From Microbacterium terregens (lineage in GTDB: Bacteria > Actinomycetota > Actinomycetes > Actinomycetales > Microbacteriaceae), in NCBI RefSeq assembly GCF_039534975.1, contig NZ_BAAAWH010000001.1, positions 372,001 to 436,000 of the forward strand: 64,000 nt of DNA. The letters are read 5' to 3'. Positions 7,242 through 16,218 of this stretch are shown piece by piece; position 1 is the stretch's first letter; each line of letters opens with the position of its first letter. Below the pieces are notes generated by a model that made no database searches, was not told where the DNA came from, and worked only from the letters and a program-made list of their open reading frames with translations. The translations under genes were made by a program, and so were the position numbers.

Positions 7242-7396
7242 TGTACGCGGCGCTTTGGCGAGTCCTGCCCGGCCCGTGGTGGGTTCGGATTCTCATCCTC
7301 GTGGTCCTGATCGCCGCGGTGCTCTACGGCCTCTTCTTCTACGCCTTCCCCTGGATCGGCGACATCGTCAACCCCCAGGACGTCACCGTTGGCTGA
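7241..7396 (+). CDS. Small single-pass membrane protein, 51 aa
   Basis: A 51-residue open frame from ATG 7241 to TGA 7394-7396. It overlaps the sortase stop (TGATG) and ends exactly where the amidotransferase frame can begin. The sequence has a tryptophan-rich N-terminus (PGPWWVR), one hydrophobic helix at about residues 17-37, and a short IGDIVNPQD tail. Conserved coupling to sortase and amidotransferase genes and typical codon use argue that it is real. Its function is unknown; a sortase accessory role is only a guess from context. Confidence 0.75.
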   Translation: MYAALWRVLPGPWWVRILILVVLIAAVLYGLFFYAFPWIGDIVNPQDVTVG

Positions 7397-7417
7397 GTGC
7401 GCACACGGGTCACCGCG

Positions 7418-8050
7418 ATGACCGCACCGATCCTCGTCGTCGACAACCACGACAGCTTCGTGCACACCCTCGTCGGATATGTCCACGAGCTCGGCGCGGA
7501 CACCGACCTCGTCGAGGCGGATGCGATCGAGACGGATGCCGCGGCATCCGTCATCGCGAATTACCGGGGCGTGCTCGTCTCACCCGGGCCGGGAACTCCC
7601 GCGCGCGCGGGCGCGTCGATCGCAGTGGTCCGCGCCGCCGCGGAGGCGCGGATTCCGCTGCTGGGCGTCTGCCTCGGTCATCAGGCGATCGCAGAGGCGT
7701 ACGGTGCGACGGTCGCGCATGCACCCGAGCTGATGCACGGGATGGTCTCGCTCGTCGAGCACGACGACGATCCGCTCTACGCGGGTCTGCCGAGCCCGTT
7801 CACCGCCACCCGCTACCACTCGTTGGCCATCGTTCCGGGCACGCTGCCCGCCGAGCTGGTCGTCACCAGTCGGACCGAAAGTGGCGTCATCATGGGGATC
7901 GCGCACCGGACGGCGCCGATTCAGGGTGTTCAGTTCCACCCCGAGGCAGTACTCACCGAGGGCGGACACCGGCTACTGGGCAACTGGCTCGAGTCCGTCG
8001 GGTTCGCCGGCGCGTCCGCCCGAGGCGCCGCCCTGCACCCGCGCCGCTGA
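7418..8050 (+). CDS. pabA: Anthranilate/para-aminobenzoate synthase glutamine amidotransferase subunit
   Basis: A class I glutamine amidotransferase of about 210 residues. It releases ammonia from glutamine for a chorismate-using partner (anthranilate or 4-amino-4-deoxychorismate synthase). Visible motifs are VVDNHDSFVHT at the N-terminus, the oxyanion segment SPGPGTP, catalytic Cys in LLGVCLGHQA, and the His-x-Glu dyad in QFHPEAV. ATG 7418 matches the family N-terminus; GTG 7397 is in frame and would add seven residues. In mycobacteria the equivalent gene, called trpG, also precedes pknB. Whether it serves folate, tryptophan or both cannot be decided because no synthase large subunit is nearby. 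Confidence 0.88.
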   Translation: MTAPILVVDNHDSFVHTLVGYVHELGADTDLVEADAIETDAAASVIANYRGVLVSPGPGTPARAGASIAVVRAAAEARIPLLGVCLGHQAIAEAYGATVAHAPELMHGMVSLVEHDDDPLYAGLPSPFTATRYHSLAIVPGTLPAELVVTSRTESGVIMGIAHRTAPIQGVQFHPEAVLTEGGHRLLGNWLESVGFAGASARGAALHPRR

Positions 8051-8077
8051 CCGCGCCGCGCATCCCTCACGGCGCGG
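8051..8077. terminator. Bidirectional terminator between pabA and pknB
   Basis: Arms CCGCGCCG (8051-8058) and CGGCGCGG (8070-8077) form a perfect 8-bp GC stem with an 11-base loop. It lies between the convergent amidotransferase and pknB genes, directly after the pabA stop codon. Confidence 0.6.
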
Positions 8078-8113
8078 AGTGATCCGCGACCGGCGCATTG
8101 CGTGCGCCCTCGC

Positions 8114-9814
8114 TCAGGGACCGGAGCAGTAGGCGAGGATCACTTCGGAGTGGATCGGCGCCTCACCCGGTGCGATCGACTGCGTCCGGACGACCGGCGG
8201 GGACACGGCCGTGCACGAGGGATCTTCCTGCGGGATGACGACGAGCTGGGACTCGGGGCCTTCCAGCTCGCGCGTCGCCGCCTCGAGCGTGTACCCGGTG
8301 ACGTCGTTGATCACGACGCGCCCGGTCGCCGCAACGACGTTCACCGTCGCTCCGACCGGAAGTTCGGCGCCGGCCGGCTGATCGGAGGAGATGACCGTGC
8401 CGGCTCCGAGGGCAGGGTCGTTGCGGGGTGTGACCGCGCCGAGCGTCAGGCCCGCGGTGGCGAGTGCCGAGGCCGCGGCATCCTGACCCAGCCCCTCGAG
8501 GGCCGGCACCGTCGTGGTCGCCTGGCCCGTGGACACGAACACCCGTACTTCTTGACCGGGGCTGACCGATTCACCGGCACCCGGATCGGTACGGATGACG
8601 TTGCCCACCGCAACGGTCGAGTTGGGCTCGTCGACACGGAACGACGTCAGATCCTCCGCGCCGATCTCGACGCTCGCCCGCTCATAGGTCATTCCCGCGA
8701 CATCGGGGACCAGACGCGCATTCGACGGCACGTCGGTACCAGGCCGGATGGACAGGACCCAGAACAGCACCGAGATCAGGAGCACGGCGAGAATTGCCAC
8801 GCTCGCCCAGATCCAGGCCACCGGCGGGCCCGCCTGCGTGCGCTTCATGGTGGTGTCGGTGCTGAGCTGGCGAAGCGATCGCGCCGTCTCGGCGGCCTGC
8901 CGAGGATTCGGGCCGTAGAGCTCGCTCGTAAGCGCCCCGACCGCCTTCTTCGAGGGAACCTTCCCGCCGACCGTCGCGTCGAGGGCCTCGCGGAACGCGG
9001 CGGCGTCCTGGTAGCGCTGGAAGGGATCCTTCGCGAGTGCGCGCAGGACGACGGTGTCCATGGTGCGCGGCACCGTCTCGTTCACCTCGGACGGAGGCAG
9101 GGGTGCTTCGCTGACGTGCTGGTAGGCGACCGCGACGGGTGATTCGCCGCGGAACGGCGGGCGACCGGCGACGAGTTCGTACAGGACCACGCCGGCCGAG
9201 TAGACGTCCGCGCGCGCGTCGACCGGTTCGCCCTTGGCCTGCTCGGGTGAGAAGTAGGCGGCGGTGCCGAGGATCGCGGTGGTCTCGGCGACCGTCGACG
9301 ACGAATCGGACACCGCGCGGGCGATGCCGAAATCCATCACCTTGACCTGGCCGGCGTCGGTGACCATGACGTTGCCCGGCTTGATGTCGCGGTGCACCAC
9401 ACCGGCGCGGTGCGAGTACTCCAGGGCTTCGAGGATGCCGTCCACATAGCGCACGGCCTCGGAAACGGGGACGGGACCGGCGCTGATCACGTCCTTCAGG
9501 AGCGCGCCGTGGACCAGCTCCATGACGATGTACGGCACCGGCCGGACCGTGCCGTCCGGGCTGGTCTCGGTGTCTTCACCGGCGTCGAAGACTCGCACGA
9601 TCGTGGGGTGGGCCATCCGCGAGGCGGCCTGCGCCTCCAACCGGAACCGCGTGCGGAACGCGTTGTCGTTGGCAAGGTCGCGGTTCAGGAGCTTGATGGC
9701 AACCTGCCGGCCCAGGGTCAGGTCGTACCCGCGGTACACGGTGGCCATGCCGCCGCGACCGATCAGCTCGTCGACGCGGTAGCGCCCCGAAAGCACGCGC
9801 GGCTCAGTTGTCAC
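8114..9814 (-). CDS. pknB: Serine/threonine protein kinase PknB with PASTA domains
   Basis: Transmembrane receptor kinase, 566-568 residues. Numbered from the upstream GTG at 9820, the kinase domain has GRGGMATV (21-28), lysine 43, HRDIKPGN (143-150) and DFG (163-165). A juxtamembrane linker and one transmembrane helix (about 336-357) follow, then an ectodomain of three PASTA repeats from about residue 366. PASTA domains bind peptidoglycan fragments or lipid II, and the kinase phosphorylates cell-wall and division proteins. GTG 9814 is preferred because AGGGA sits six bases upstream; GTG 9820 is immediately adjacent to that site. It is the last gene of the fhaA-to-pknB operon, separated from pknA by about 65 bp. 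Mycobacterial PknB has four PASTA repeats, so this one is shorter. Confidence 0.95.
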   Translation of the reverse strand: MTTEPRVLSGRYRVDELIGRGGMATVYRGYDLTLGRQVAIKLLNRDLANDNAFRTRFRLEAQAASRMAHPTIVRVFDAGEDTETSPDGTVRPVPYIVMELVHGALLKDVISAGPVPVSEAVRYVDGILEALEYSHRAGVVHRDIKPGNVMVTDAGQVKVMDFGIARAVSDSSSTVAETTAILGTAAYFSPEQAKGEPVDARADVYSAGVVLYELVAGRPPFRGESPVAVAYQHVSEAPLPPSEVNETVPRTMDTVVLRALAKDPFQRYQDAAAFREALDATVGGKVPSKKAVGALTSELYGPNPRQAAETARSLRQLSTDTTMKRTQAGPPVAWIWASVAILAVLLISVLFWVLSIRPGTDVPSNARLVPDVAGMTYERASVEIGAEDLTSFRVDEPNSTVAVGNVIRTDPGAGESVSPGQEVRVFVSTGQATTTVPALEGLGQDAAASALATAGLTLGAVTPRNDPALGAGTVISSDQPAGAELPVGATVNVVAATGRVVINDVTGYTLEAATRELEGPESQLVVIPQEDPSCTAVSPPVVRTQSIAPGEAPIHSEVILAYCSGP

Positions 9815-9879
9815 GGTCACTCCCTGGGGTGGAACAGAGCCAGCCTAACCGCTGCGACTCGACTCGCTGAATCGAACGG

Positions 9880-11589
9880 CTACGGGGTCGGGGTGGGATC
9901 CGGCGCGGACGGCTGGATCTGCGCGTTCGCCTCGCCCGACGGGCCCGACTCGCGCTGACCGGCCGAACCGCCCGAGCACGTGACGGTGTACGTCACGATG
10001 ATCGTCTGGCCCGGGCTGTTGTCGGCCAGAAGCTGGCCGTTGCGGTCGTTCGGACCGAACGCGGCCGTGGACTGACCGGTGCTCGAGAACGTCCCGTGCA
10101 CGGCCGTGAAGTTGTAGGCACTGACCGTACCCGTTCCGGACGGACAGGTGTATCCCGACCACGAGACCTGCGTCTCGTCGCCGGCCACGACCGTTCCCGC
10201 CATCGTCGGAGCGGCCGGAGCGGGCAGCGCCACCTGATCGACGTAGAACGTCAGCGTCAGCAGCTGCGACGGTGGGATGTTGCCCGATGGGCTCACGCGG
10301 TAGACCTTGTTGACGTCGTTCCCGGTCGGAGCCGGGTCCCCGCCGACGCAGTCGACAGCATCCACACCCGCATCGCGCGCCTTCGTCGCCGCCTCGCTGC
10401 AGTCCAATCCCGCCAGGCCGAGGGCATCGACCGCGATCGTCGAGGTGGTCGGGACCGGTGTCGGAGGCGCCGAGGACTCGGTCGGAGTGGGAGAGGTGCT
10501 GGTGGGGCTCGGTGTCGGCGCTTGCTGATTGGCCAGGAACGCCCAGACCGTGCCGCCGAGGACCAGCAGCAGCAGCACGATGAGTGCGATCAGCGGCCAG
10601 GTCCACGGGCTGCGCTTCTTGGCCTCGCGCTGCTCGTCCGGCGCATCCGGCGCGGGCAGCAGACGCGTCGCCGCACCGGTCTGCCCGGCAGAGGTCAGCA
10701 GCTGGGTCATGTCGTCGCCGGCGGAGGCACCCGTCGCGATCGCAGGCACGGCGGCCGCCGCGGCCGCCACATCGCCGCGCCGCAGTGCGGTGGCCGCACG
10801 GGCGACGACCGCCGCGGACGCGGGTCGGTCCTCGGGCTTCTTGGCGATCATGGCCATGACGAGGTTCTGCACGGGCACCGCCACAGTCGGCGGCAGCGGT
10901 GGCGCCTGCTCGTTGATCTGGGCCATCGCGATGGCCACCTGCGACTCGCCCGTGAAGGGCCGCCGGCCCGCGAGGCACTCGTAGGCGACGATGCCCAGCG
11001 AGTAGGTGTCGGTGGCGGGAGACGCGGGATGACCGGACGCCTGCTCAGGAGAGAGGTACTGGACGGTTCCCATGACCTGACCTGTGGCGGTCAGCGGAAC
11101 CTGGTCGGCGATGCGTGCGATGCCGAAGTCCGTGATCTTGACCCGGCCGTCCGGGGTGATCAGGAGGTTGCCGGGCTTGATGTCGCGGTGGACCAGCCCT
11201 GCGGCGTGCGCCGCCTGAAGCGCTGCAGAGGTCTGCGCGACGATGTCGAGCGTCTTGTCGGTCGAGAGGGAGCCGTCGCGCTCGATGATCGTCGAGAGCG
11301 CCTCACCGGGGACGAGCTCCATCACCAGGAAGGCGCTGCCGGCTTCCTCGCCGTAGTCGAAGACGCTCGCGATGCCCTCATGGTTCACCAGCGCAGCGTG
11401 GCGCGCTTCGGCGCGGAAGCGCTCGAGGAATCCGGGATCCCCCATGTACTCGTCTTTGAGGATCTTGATGGCGACGGTGCGGCCGATCACGTGGTCGGTC
11501 GCCTCCCACACCTCGCCCATGCCGCCGATCGCGATCCGCGAGTCAAGCTCGTAGCGGCCGCCGAAGGTCACTCCCTGCGTCGGTCTCAT
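9880..11589 (-). CDS. pknA: Serine/threonine protein kinase PknA with an extended ectodomain
   Basis: A 569-residue kinase. The catalytic domain has a glycine loop near 21-26, Lys42, HRDIKPGN from 134, and DFG at 154-156. A transmembrane helix lies at about 330-352. Unlike the short extracellular tail of mycobacterial PknA, about 215 residues follow. These are a threonine/serine/proline linker, a PASTA-like segment, and a region that looks like an immunoglobulin or fibronectin-III fold with paired cysteines (YTCPSG, VTCSGG). ATG 11589 overlaps the pbpA TGA (ATGA), giving translational coupling. It phosphorylates cell-shape and division proteins together with PknB. The orthology is firm from synteny; the ectodomain fold is inferred by eye. 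Confidence 0.92.
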   Translation of the reverse strand: MRPTQGVTFGGRYELDSRIAIGGMGEVWEATDHVIGRTVAIKILKDEYMGDPGFLERFRAEARHAALVNHEGIASVFDYGEEAGSAFLVMELVPGEALSTIIERDGSLSTDKTLDIVAQTSAALQAAHAAGLVHRDIKPGNLLITPDGRVKITDFGIARIADQVPLTATGQVMGTVQYLSPEQASGHPASPATDTYSLGIVAYECLAGRRPFTGESQVAIAMAQINEQAPPLPPTVAVPVQNLVMAMIAKKPEDRPASAAVVARAATALRRGDVAAAAAAVPAIATGASAGDDMTQLLTSAGQTGAATRLLPAPDAPDEQREAKKRSPWTWPLIALIVLLLLVLGGTVWAFLANQQAPTPSPTSTSPTPTESSAPPTPVPTTSTIAVDALGLAGLDCSEAATKARDAGVDAVDCVGGDPAPTGNDVNKVYRVSPSGNIPPSQLLTLTFYVDQVALPAPAAPTMAGTVVAGDETQVSWSGYTCPSGTGTVSAYNFTAVHGTFSSTGQSTAAFGPNDRNGQLLADNSPGQTIIVTYTVTCSGGSAGQRESGPSGEANAQIQPSAPDPTPTP

Positions 11590-13043
11590 CGTCCCAGCAC
11601 CGCCTCCATGACCTTCTTCGCGATCGGTGCTGCGATGGTATTGCCGCTGCCCGACTGACCCTCGCCGCCTCCGTCCTCGATTACGACGGCGACAGCCACC
11701 TGCGGATTGTCCGCGGGAGCGAACCCGGTGAACCACAGTGTGTACGGCCGACCTGATCCATTCTCTGCGGTGCCTGTCTTGCCGCCCACATCGACTCCGT
11801 CCATTCTTGCACCCGAGGCCGCGCCGTCACTGACATTGGCGACCATCATCGCGGCCAGCTCAGCGGCCAGTGCGGAATCCAGCGCCCGCCCGAACTCGGT
11901 GTCATCGAACGTCTGCTGCACCGAGAGATCGGCGCCGATGACCTGGTCGACCATGCGTGGGTTCATGACGATTCCTTCGTTCGCGATGCCCGCGGACACC
12001 ATGGCCATCTGAAGCGGAGTGGCGGTGACCTGGCCTTGCCCGAATCCGGTCAGCGCGGTCTGCGGATCGTCCAGCCCGCGCGGGTAGCTGGAGGGCGTCG
12101 AGCTGAGCGGGATCGACAGCGACGTGTTGAAGCCGTACTTGACCGCCTCCTCGCGGATCGCGGTGTCGCCGAGCTCGACTGCCAGCTCGGCGAACGGGAT
12201 GTTGCAGCTCAGACGCAGGGCGTCCGCGAGCGTGACCGTCTCGTCGGGACCGCACGTGCCACCGCTGGCGTTGAAGACCACGCTGCTGGATTGCGGCAGC
12301 TGGTAGGACGCCGGGTTGGGCAGCGTCGACTGCGGAGTCCAGTCGCCCGATGCGAGTGCGGCAGAGGCGACGACGAGCTTGAACGTCGAACCGGGTGGGT
12401 TCAGGTCGCCGCCGATCGCCCGGTTGAAGAGCGGATGAGCCGGATCCGCGGCGAGCTGGTCGTAGACCGTGTTGACCTCGGCCGTGTTGTGCGCGGCGAG
12501 CTGGTTCGTATCGAAGCTCGGGCTGGTGACCATCGCCAGGACCCTCCCGGTGGACGGTTCGATCGCGATGACCGCGCCCTCCAGACCGCCGAGCGCGTCG
12601 AATGCCGCGCGTTGCACACCGGCATCCAGGCTCAGCTCGACATTGGAACCGCGCGGCGGCTGTCCGGTGAAGATGCGCTCGACGCGGGCGAGGAACTGGG
12701 AACCGGCCGTGCCGCTCAGTTCCTGGTTCATCGCCTGCTCGAGCCCCGTCGCGGCGCCCAGGGCGGGGTTGATGTAGCCGGTGACCGGTGCCCACATGGG
12801 TGCGTCGGCATACACCCGCTGCCAGCTGAAGACGTCATCGGTCGGAACCGACGATGCGATCGCCGCACCGCTGGCGATGATCGACCCGCGCTGCACCTCG
12901 TAGGAATCGTAGAGTGACCGCGTGTTGCGGGAGTTCTCCGCCAGGGTCTCCGCCTGCACCACCTGGATCACGCTCGTCGAGGCGAACAGGGCGAGGAACA
13001 TCAGCAGCATGAGGATGCTGAGACGCCGAAGTTCTTTGGTCAT
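11586..13043 (-). CDS. pbpA: Penicillin-binding protein 2 (PbpA-type transpeptidase)
   Basis: A 485-residue class B penicillin-binding protein that cross-links peptidoglycan during elongation. An N-terminal signal anchor (about 8-30) precedes the pedestal domain. The transpeptidase active site shows STFK with Ser219, SCN at 279-281, and KTGT from 422. Length and motifs match the actinobacterial PbpA lineage. One base separates its ATG from the rodA stop, and its TGA overlaps the pknA start. It is the transpeptidase partner of the RodA glycosyltransferase encoded immediately upstream, and probably a substrate or effector of the neighbouring kinases. Confidence 0.95.
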   Translation of the reverse strand: MTKELRRLSILMLLMFLALFASTSVIQVVQAETLAENSRNTRSLYDSYEVQRGSIIASGAAIASSVPTDDVFSWQRVYADAPMWAPVTGYINPALGAATGLEQAMNQELSGTAGSQFLARVERIFTGQPPRGSNVELSLDAGVQRAAFDALGGLEGAVIAIEPSTGRVLAMVTSPSFDTNQLAAHNTAEVNTVYDQLAADPAHPLFNRAIGGDLNPPGSTFKLVVASAALASGDWTPQSTLPNPASYQLPQSSSVVFNASGGTCGPDETVTLADALRLSCNIPFAELAVELGDTAIREEAVKYGFNTSLSIPLSSTPSSYPRGLDDPQTALTGFGQGQVTATPLQMAMVSAGIANEGIVMNPRMVDQVIGADLSVQQTFDDTEFGRALDSALAAELAAMMVANVSDGAASGARMDGVDVGGKTGTAENGSGRPYTLWFTGFAPADNPQVAVAVVIEDGGGEGQSGSGNTIAAPIAKKVMEAVLGR

Positions 13044-13044
13044 C

Positions 13045-14442
13045 TCAGCCGATCACCACCCGAGGACGGCTGCGCACCGCGTCGGAGATCCGCAGCAGGA
13101 TCGCGACGATGATCCAGTTGGCCACGAGCGATGATCCACCCGCGGCGAGGAACGGGGTCGTCAGCCCGGTGAGCGGGATGATGCGTGTCACCCCGCCGAC
13201 CATGATGAACACCTGCAGCGCGATCGTGAACGACAGCCCGGTAGCCAGGAGCTTGCCGAAGTCGTCCTGACCGGCCAGACCGATCCGGATGCCGCGGCTG
13301 GTGAAGACCATGTACAGACACAGGATCGCGAACACCCCGATGAGGCCGAGCTCCTCACCGAGACTGGGAAGGATGTAGTCGCTCTGCGAGAGTGGCGTGA
13401 TGTACGGCCTGCCCTGGCCCAGTCCGGTGCCCAGCAGGCCACCGTGTGCGAGCCCGAAGATGCCCTGGACCAGCTGGTAGCTCCCGCCGCTGCGCTCGAT
13501 GACCTCCGGATTGAACGCATCGAGCCAGTTCGCGAAACGGCCGCCGACGTAGGGCAGCACGCGCGAGGCGAGGAAAGCCCCTGCCGCGGCGAGCAGCACG
13601 CCGAGAACGACCCAGCTGGTCTTTCCCGTAGCGACGTAGAGCATGGCCACGAACATCCCGAAGATGAGCAGGCCGGTGCCCAGATCGCGCTGCAGCACGA
13701 TGATGGCGAGGGAGATCAACCAGATCACCAGGAGCGGGCCGAGCTCCCGGGCGCGCGGCCAGGTGAGTCCGAGGAACCGCGTGCCCACGGAGGTGAGGCT
13801 CTCGCGGGTGCGCACCAGGTAGCCCGCGAAGAAGATCGCCAGCGCGATCTTGGCCAGCTCGCCGGGCTGGAACGAGAAGAAGCCCAGCGAGACCCAGACG
13901 TCCGCATTGGCATTGGTCCCGAGCCCCGGGACGATCGGCAGGATCAGCAGCACGACGCCGACCAGGCCGGCGATGTAGGTGTAGCGGAAGAGCAGCCGGT
14001 AATTGCGCAGCAGAAGCACGACCGCGATCGCGCCACCGACGGCGATGCCCGCCCAGGCGAGCTGCTTCGTCGAGTACGCGTCCCAGCCGTGCAGGTCCTG
14101 CGCGATGTCGATGCGGTAGATCATCGCGATGCCCAGGCCCGTGAGCACGGTGGCGATCGGGAGGACGAAGGGATCGGCATCCCGCGCCTGCAGCCTCAGC
14201 ACGATGTGCAGGGCGAAGACCAGAGCCGTCAGGCCGCCGCAGTAGAAGAGGAAGGTGGCGTCGATGGCCCCCAGCGCGCCGAGTTGCACCAGCGCGACGG
14301 AGGCGGAGTTGATGGCGACGGCGAAGATGAGCAGGAACAGCTCACGGTTGCGCTGGGTCTGCGGGACGCGGATGCGGCGCAGCGCGCGGATGACCGCCGT
14401 GTCGGTGGAGATCGCCTCGGTGCTGCTCGACGACGCGCTCAT
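13045..14442 (-). CDS. rodA: RodA/FtsW/SpoVE-family peptidoglycan glycosyltransferase
   Basis: A 465-residue polytopic SEDS protein with about ten to twelve transmembrane helices. SEDS proteins polymerise lipid II into glycan strands with a class B penicillin-binding protein. Characteristic segments are the FFSFQPGELAKIALAIF region, the large extracytoplasmic loop with GGSYQLVQGIFGLAHGG and GTGLGQGRP, and the LPSLGEELGLIG region. ATG 14442 overlaps the pstP stop as ATGA; pbpA starts one base after this gene ends. Position in the kinase operon identifies it as the elongation (RodA) member rather than divisome FtsW. Confidence 0.94.
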   Translation of the reverse strand: MSASSSSTEAISTDTAVIRALRRIRVPQTQRNRELFLLIFAVAINSASVALVQLGALGAIDATFLFYCGGLTALVFALHIVLRLQARDADPFVLPIATVLTGLGIAMIYRIDIAQDLHGWDAYSTKQLAWAGIAVGGAIAVVLLLRNYRLLFRYTYIAGLVGVVLLILPIVPGLGTNANADVWVSLGFFSFQPGELAKIALAIFFAGYLVRTRESLTSVGTRFLGLTWPRARELGPLLVIWLISLAIIVLQRDLGTGLLIFGMFVAMLYVATGKTSWVVLGVLLAAAGAFLASRVLPYVGGRFANWLDAFNPEVIERSGGSYQLVQGIFGLAHGGLLGTGLGQGRPYITPLSQSDYILPSLGEELGLIGVFAILCLYMVFTSRGIRIGLAGQDDFGKLLATGLSFTIALQVFIMVGGVTRIIPLTGLTTPFLAAGGSSLVANWIIVAILLRISDAVRSRPRVVIG

Positions 14443-15677
14443 CGTGTGGCCTCCGCGGAGCTGCGCAGCCGGTCGACGATCGCCTCGGCGTCGGCGAGCG
14501 AACGCGCCGAGATGGTGCGTTCGACGGTGGCGCGACTGAAGGAGGGCAGGTCGGCGAGCAGGATCTCGGTGTCCTCGTGTGGTGTCGACAGGGCGATCGG
14601 ACCGAGGTTCTGCTGGATTCCCTGGAAGATCACGACGGTGTCCCCGTCGGCGCCGACGTAGTACCGCGTCTGCGTCCAGCTGTATGCCGCGAACAATCCG
14701 CCGGCGATCAGGGCGAGGACGATGACCAGACCGACGATCCAACCGATGCGGCGCCGTTTGGCGCGGCGGCGATCCTCCTCGATGAGCTCCTCGAGGAATT
14801 CCGCGGCCGGTTCGAAGTGGCTCGGCTCGTTGGCGGCCTGCCGGTTCGGGTGCAGCCATCCACCGCGTCCGGAGCGCGCGGCCGGAACCTCGACACCCAG
14901 GGGGTTGGACGCGGAACCGACGATGGTGGGCGTGCCGGAGAAGATCGGATGCTGTCCGCCCACGTCGACCAGCACGATCGTGACGTTGTCGGGCGCGCCC
15001 GCATCGAGTGCCTGCTTGAGCAGATTGTCGGCGGTGCGGCCGGGCGCCAGCCCGAGGGCGAGGGCCTTCGCGGTGTGCGTGTCGTCGATCACGCCGCACA
15101 GTCCGTCCGAGCACAGCAGCCAGCGATCCCCCGGCTGGGTCGGCATGATGAACGTGTCCAGTTCGGGGTCCGGGTCCATGTCGCCCAGCACCCGCATCAG
15201 CACCGAACGGCGCGGATGGAACCGTGCCTCTTCCGGCGTGATGCGCCCCGAATCGACGAGCCGCTGCACGAAGGTGTGATCCGTCGTGATCTGCGTCAGG
15301 GCGTCATCGCGGTAGAGGTAGATGCGCGAGTCGCCGATGTGCGCGATGACCGCGTAGTCATCGACCATCACCAAAGCGCTCACGGTCGTACCCATCCCGG
15401 CGAGTTCGGGCTTGATGTGCACCGTGTCGATCAGCTCGACGGCGGCATCGGCGATGGCATCGCGCAGCGCACGCTCGGCCTCGGACGTGGACTCGAACGG
15501 GTGGTCGACGCGTTCCAGTCGTGCGATCGCGAGGCTGGATGCGACATCTCCGCCGGCGTGGCCGCCCATGCCGTCCGCGACAGCGAACAGGTTGGATCCG
15601 GCGTATCCGGAGTCCTGATTGTTGGAGCGCACCTTGCCGGTGTGCGAGATGGCGGCGCTCGAGCCCTGGAAGACCAT
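14439..15677 (-). CDS. pstP: PP2C-type serine/threonine phosphatase PstP
   Basis: A 412-residue membrane phosphatase that reverses PknA/PknB phosphorylation. The metal-dependent PP2C core has SNNQDS, VADGMGGHAGG, GDSRIYLYR, CSDGLCGV and DNVTIV, spanning roughly residues 1-235. A linker, a basic patch and one transmembrane helix (about 313-334) follow, then an extracytoplasmic domain of about 75 residues. ATG 15677 matches the family start; the longer open frame covers fhaB-overlapping sequence. The 3' end overlaps rodA by four bases. Confidence 0.94.
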   Translation of the reverse strand: MVFQGSSAAISHTGKVRSNNQDSGYAGSNLFAVADGMGGHAGGDVASSLAIARLERVDHPFESTSEAERALRDAIADAAVELIDTVHIKPELAGMGTTVSALVMVDDYAVIAHIGDSRIYLYRDDALTQITTDHTFVQRLVDSGRITPEEARFHPRRSVLMRVLGDMDPDPELDTFIMPTQPGDRWLLCSDGLCGVIDDTHTAKALALGLAPGRTADNLLKQALDAGAPDNVTIVLVDVGGQHPIFSGTPTIVGSASNPLGVEVPAARSGRGGWLHPNRQAANEPSHFEPAAEFLEELIEEDRRRAKRRRIGWIVGLVIVLALIAGGLFAAYSWTQTRYYVGADGDTVVIFQGIQQNLGPIALSTPHEDTEILLADLPSFSRATVERTISARSLADAEAIVDRLRSSAEATR

Positions 15678-15690
15678 GCGTGCGGGTCCG

Positions 15691-16218
15691 CTACTTCCGC
15701 AGCTCGAAGGTCGTCGCGCCGACCTTGATCGGTGCACCCGAAGTGATGGGCACCGGTGAGCTGACCCGCGCGCCGTCGTGCCAGGTTCCGTTCGTCGAGT
15801 CCAGGTCCTGGATCATCCACTGCTCGCCCCAGAGCACGAGGCGCGCGTGATGGCTCGAGGTGTAGTCATCGCGGATCACCAGTCCGGATTCGCTGGATCG
15901 CCCGATGGTGAGCGGCTCGGTGCCCAGCGGAAGCTCCAGCCCGGCCTTCGGGCCGCTGGTGATGACGATGCGCGAGACGGCGGCGGTCGTTGCCGGCCCG
16001 CCGCGCACGCCGGACGGAGCCGCTCTCTGCGGAGCGACGGGAGCCGTGGCACGTGCCGCGGCGGCGGGTGCCGGTGCTGCCGCGGGCGCCGGCTCCGGCA
16101 GCCGCCGTACCTTCACGCCGAACAGGTCCGCGCGCAGGGAGTACACGACAGCGAACACGAAGAACCACAGCAGCAGGAGGAATCCCACCTGCAGCAGGAG
16201 CAGGGTCAGTTCACTCAC
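15691..16218 (-). CDS. fhaB: FHA-domain membrane protein FhaB (FipA)
   Basis: A 175-residue protein with an N-terminal transmembrane helix (about 3-26), an alanine/proline linker, and a C-terminal forkhead-associated domain that binds phosphothreonine. The FHA core shows TIGRSSESG, SSHHARL and DSTNGT. GTG 16218 is chosen because it overlaps the fhaA stop (GTGA) and gives the expected MSELTLL-type N-terminus. In mycobacteria the homologue links kinase signals to cell division and is phosphorylated by PknA/PknB. The pstP start is 13 bp downstream. Confidence 0.93.
   Translation of the reverse strand: MSELTLLLLQVGFLLLLWFFVFAVVYSLRADLFGVKVRRLPEPAPAAAPAPAAAARATAPVAPQRAAPSGVRGGPATTAAVSRIVITSGPKAGLELPLGTEPLTIGRSSESGLVIRDDYTSSHHARLVLWGEQWMIQDLDSTNGTWHDGARVSSPVPITSGAPIKVGATTFELRK

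Noticed and set aside
10096..11658. Plus-strand frame of 520 aa opposite pknA
   Set aside because: Antisense shadow of a high-GC gene: the protein is a mirror of pknA codons with no domain.
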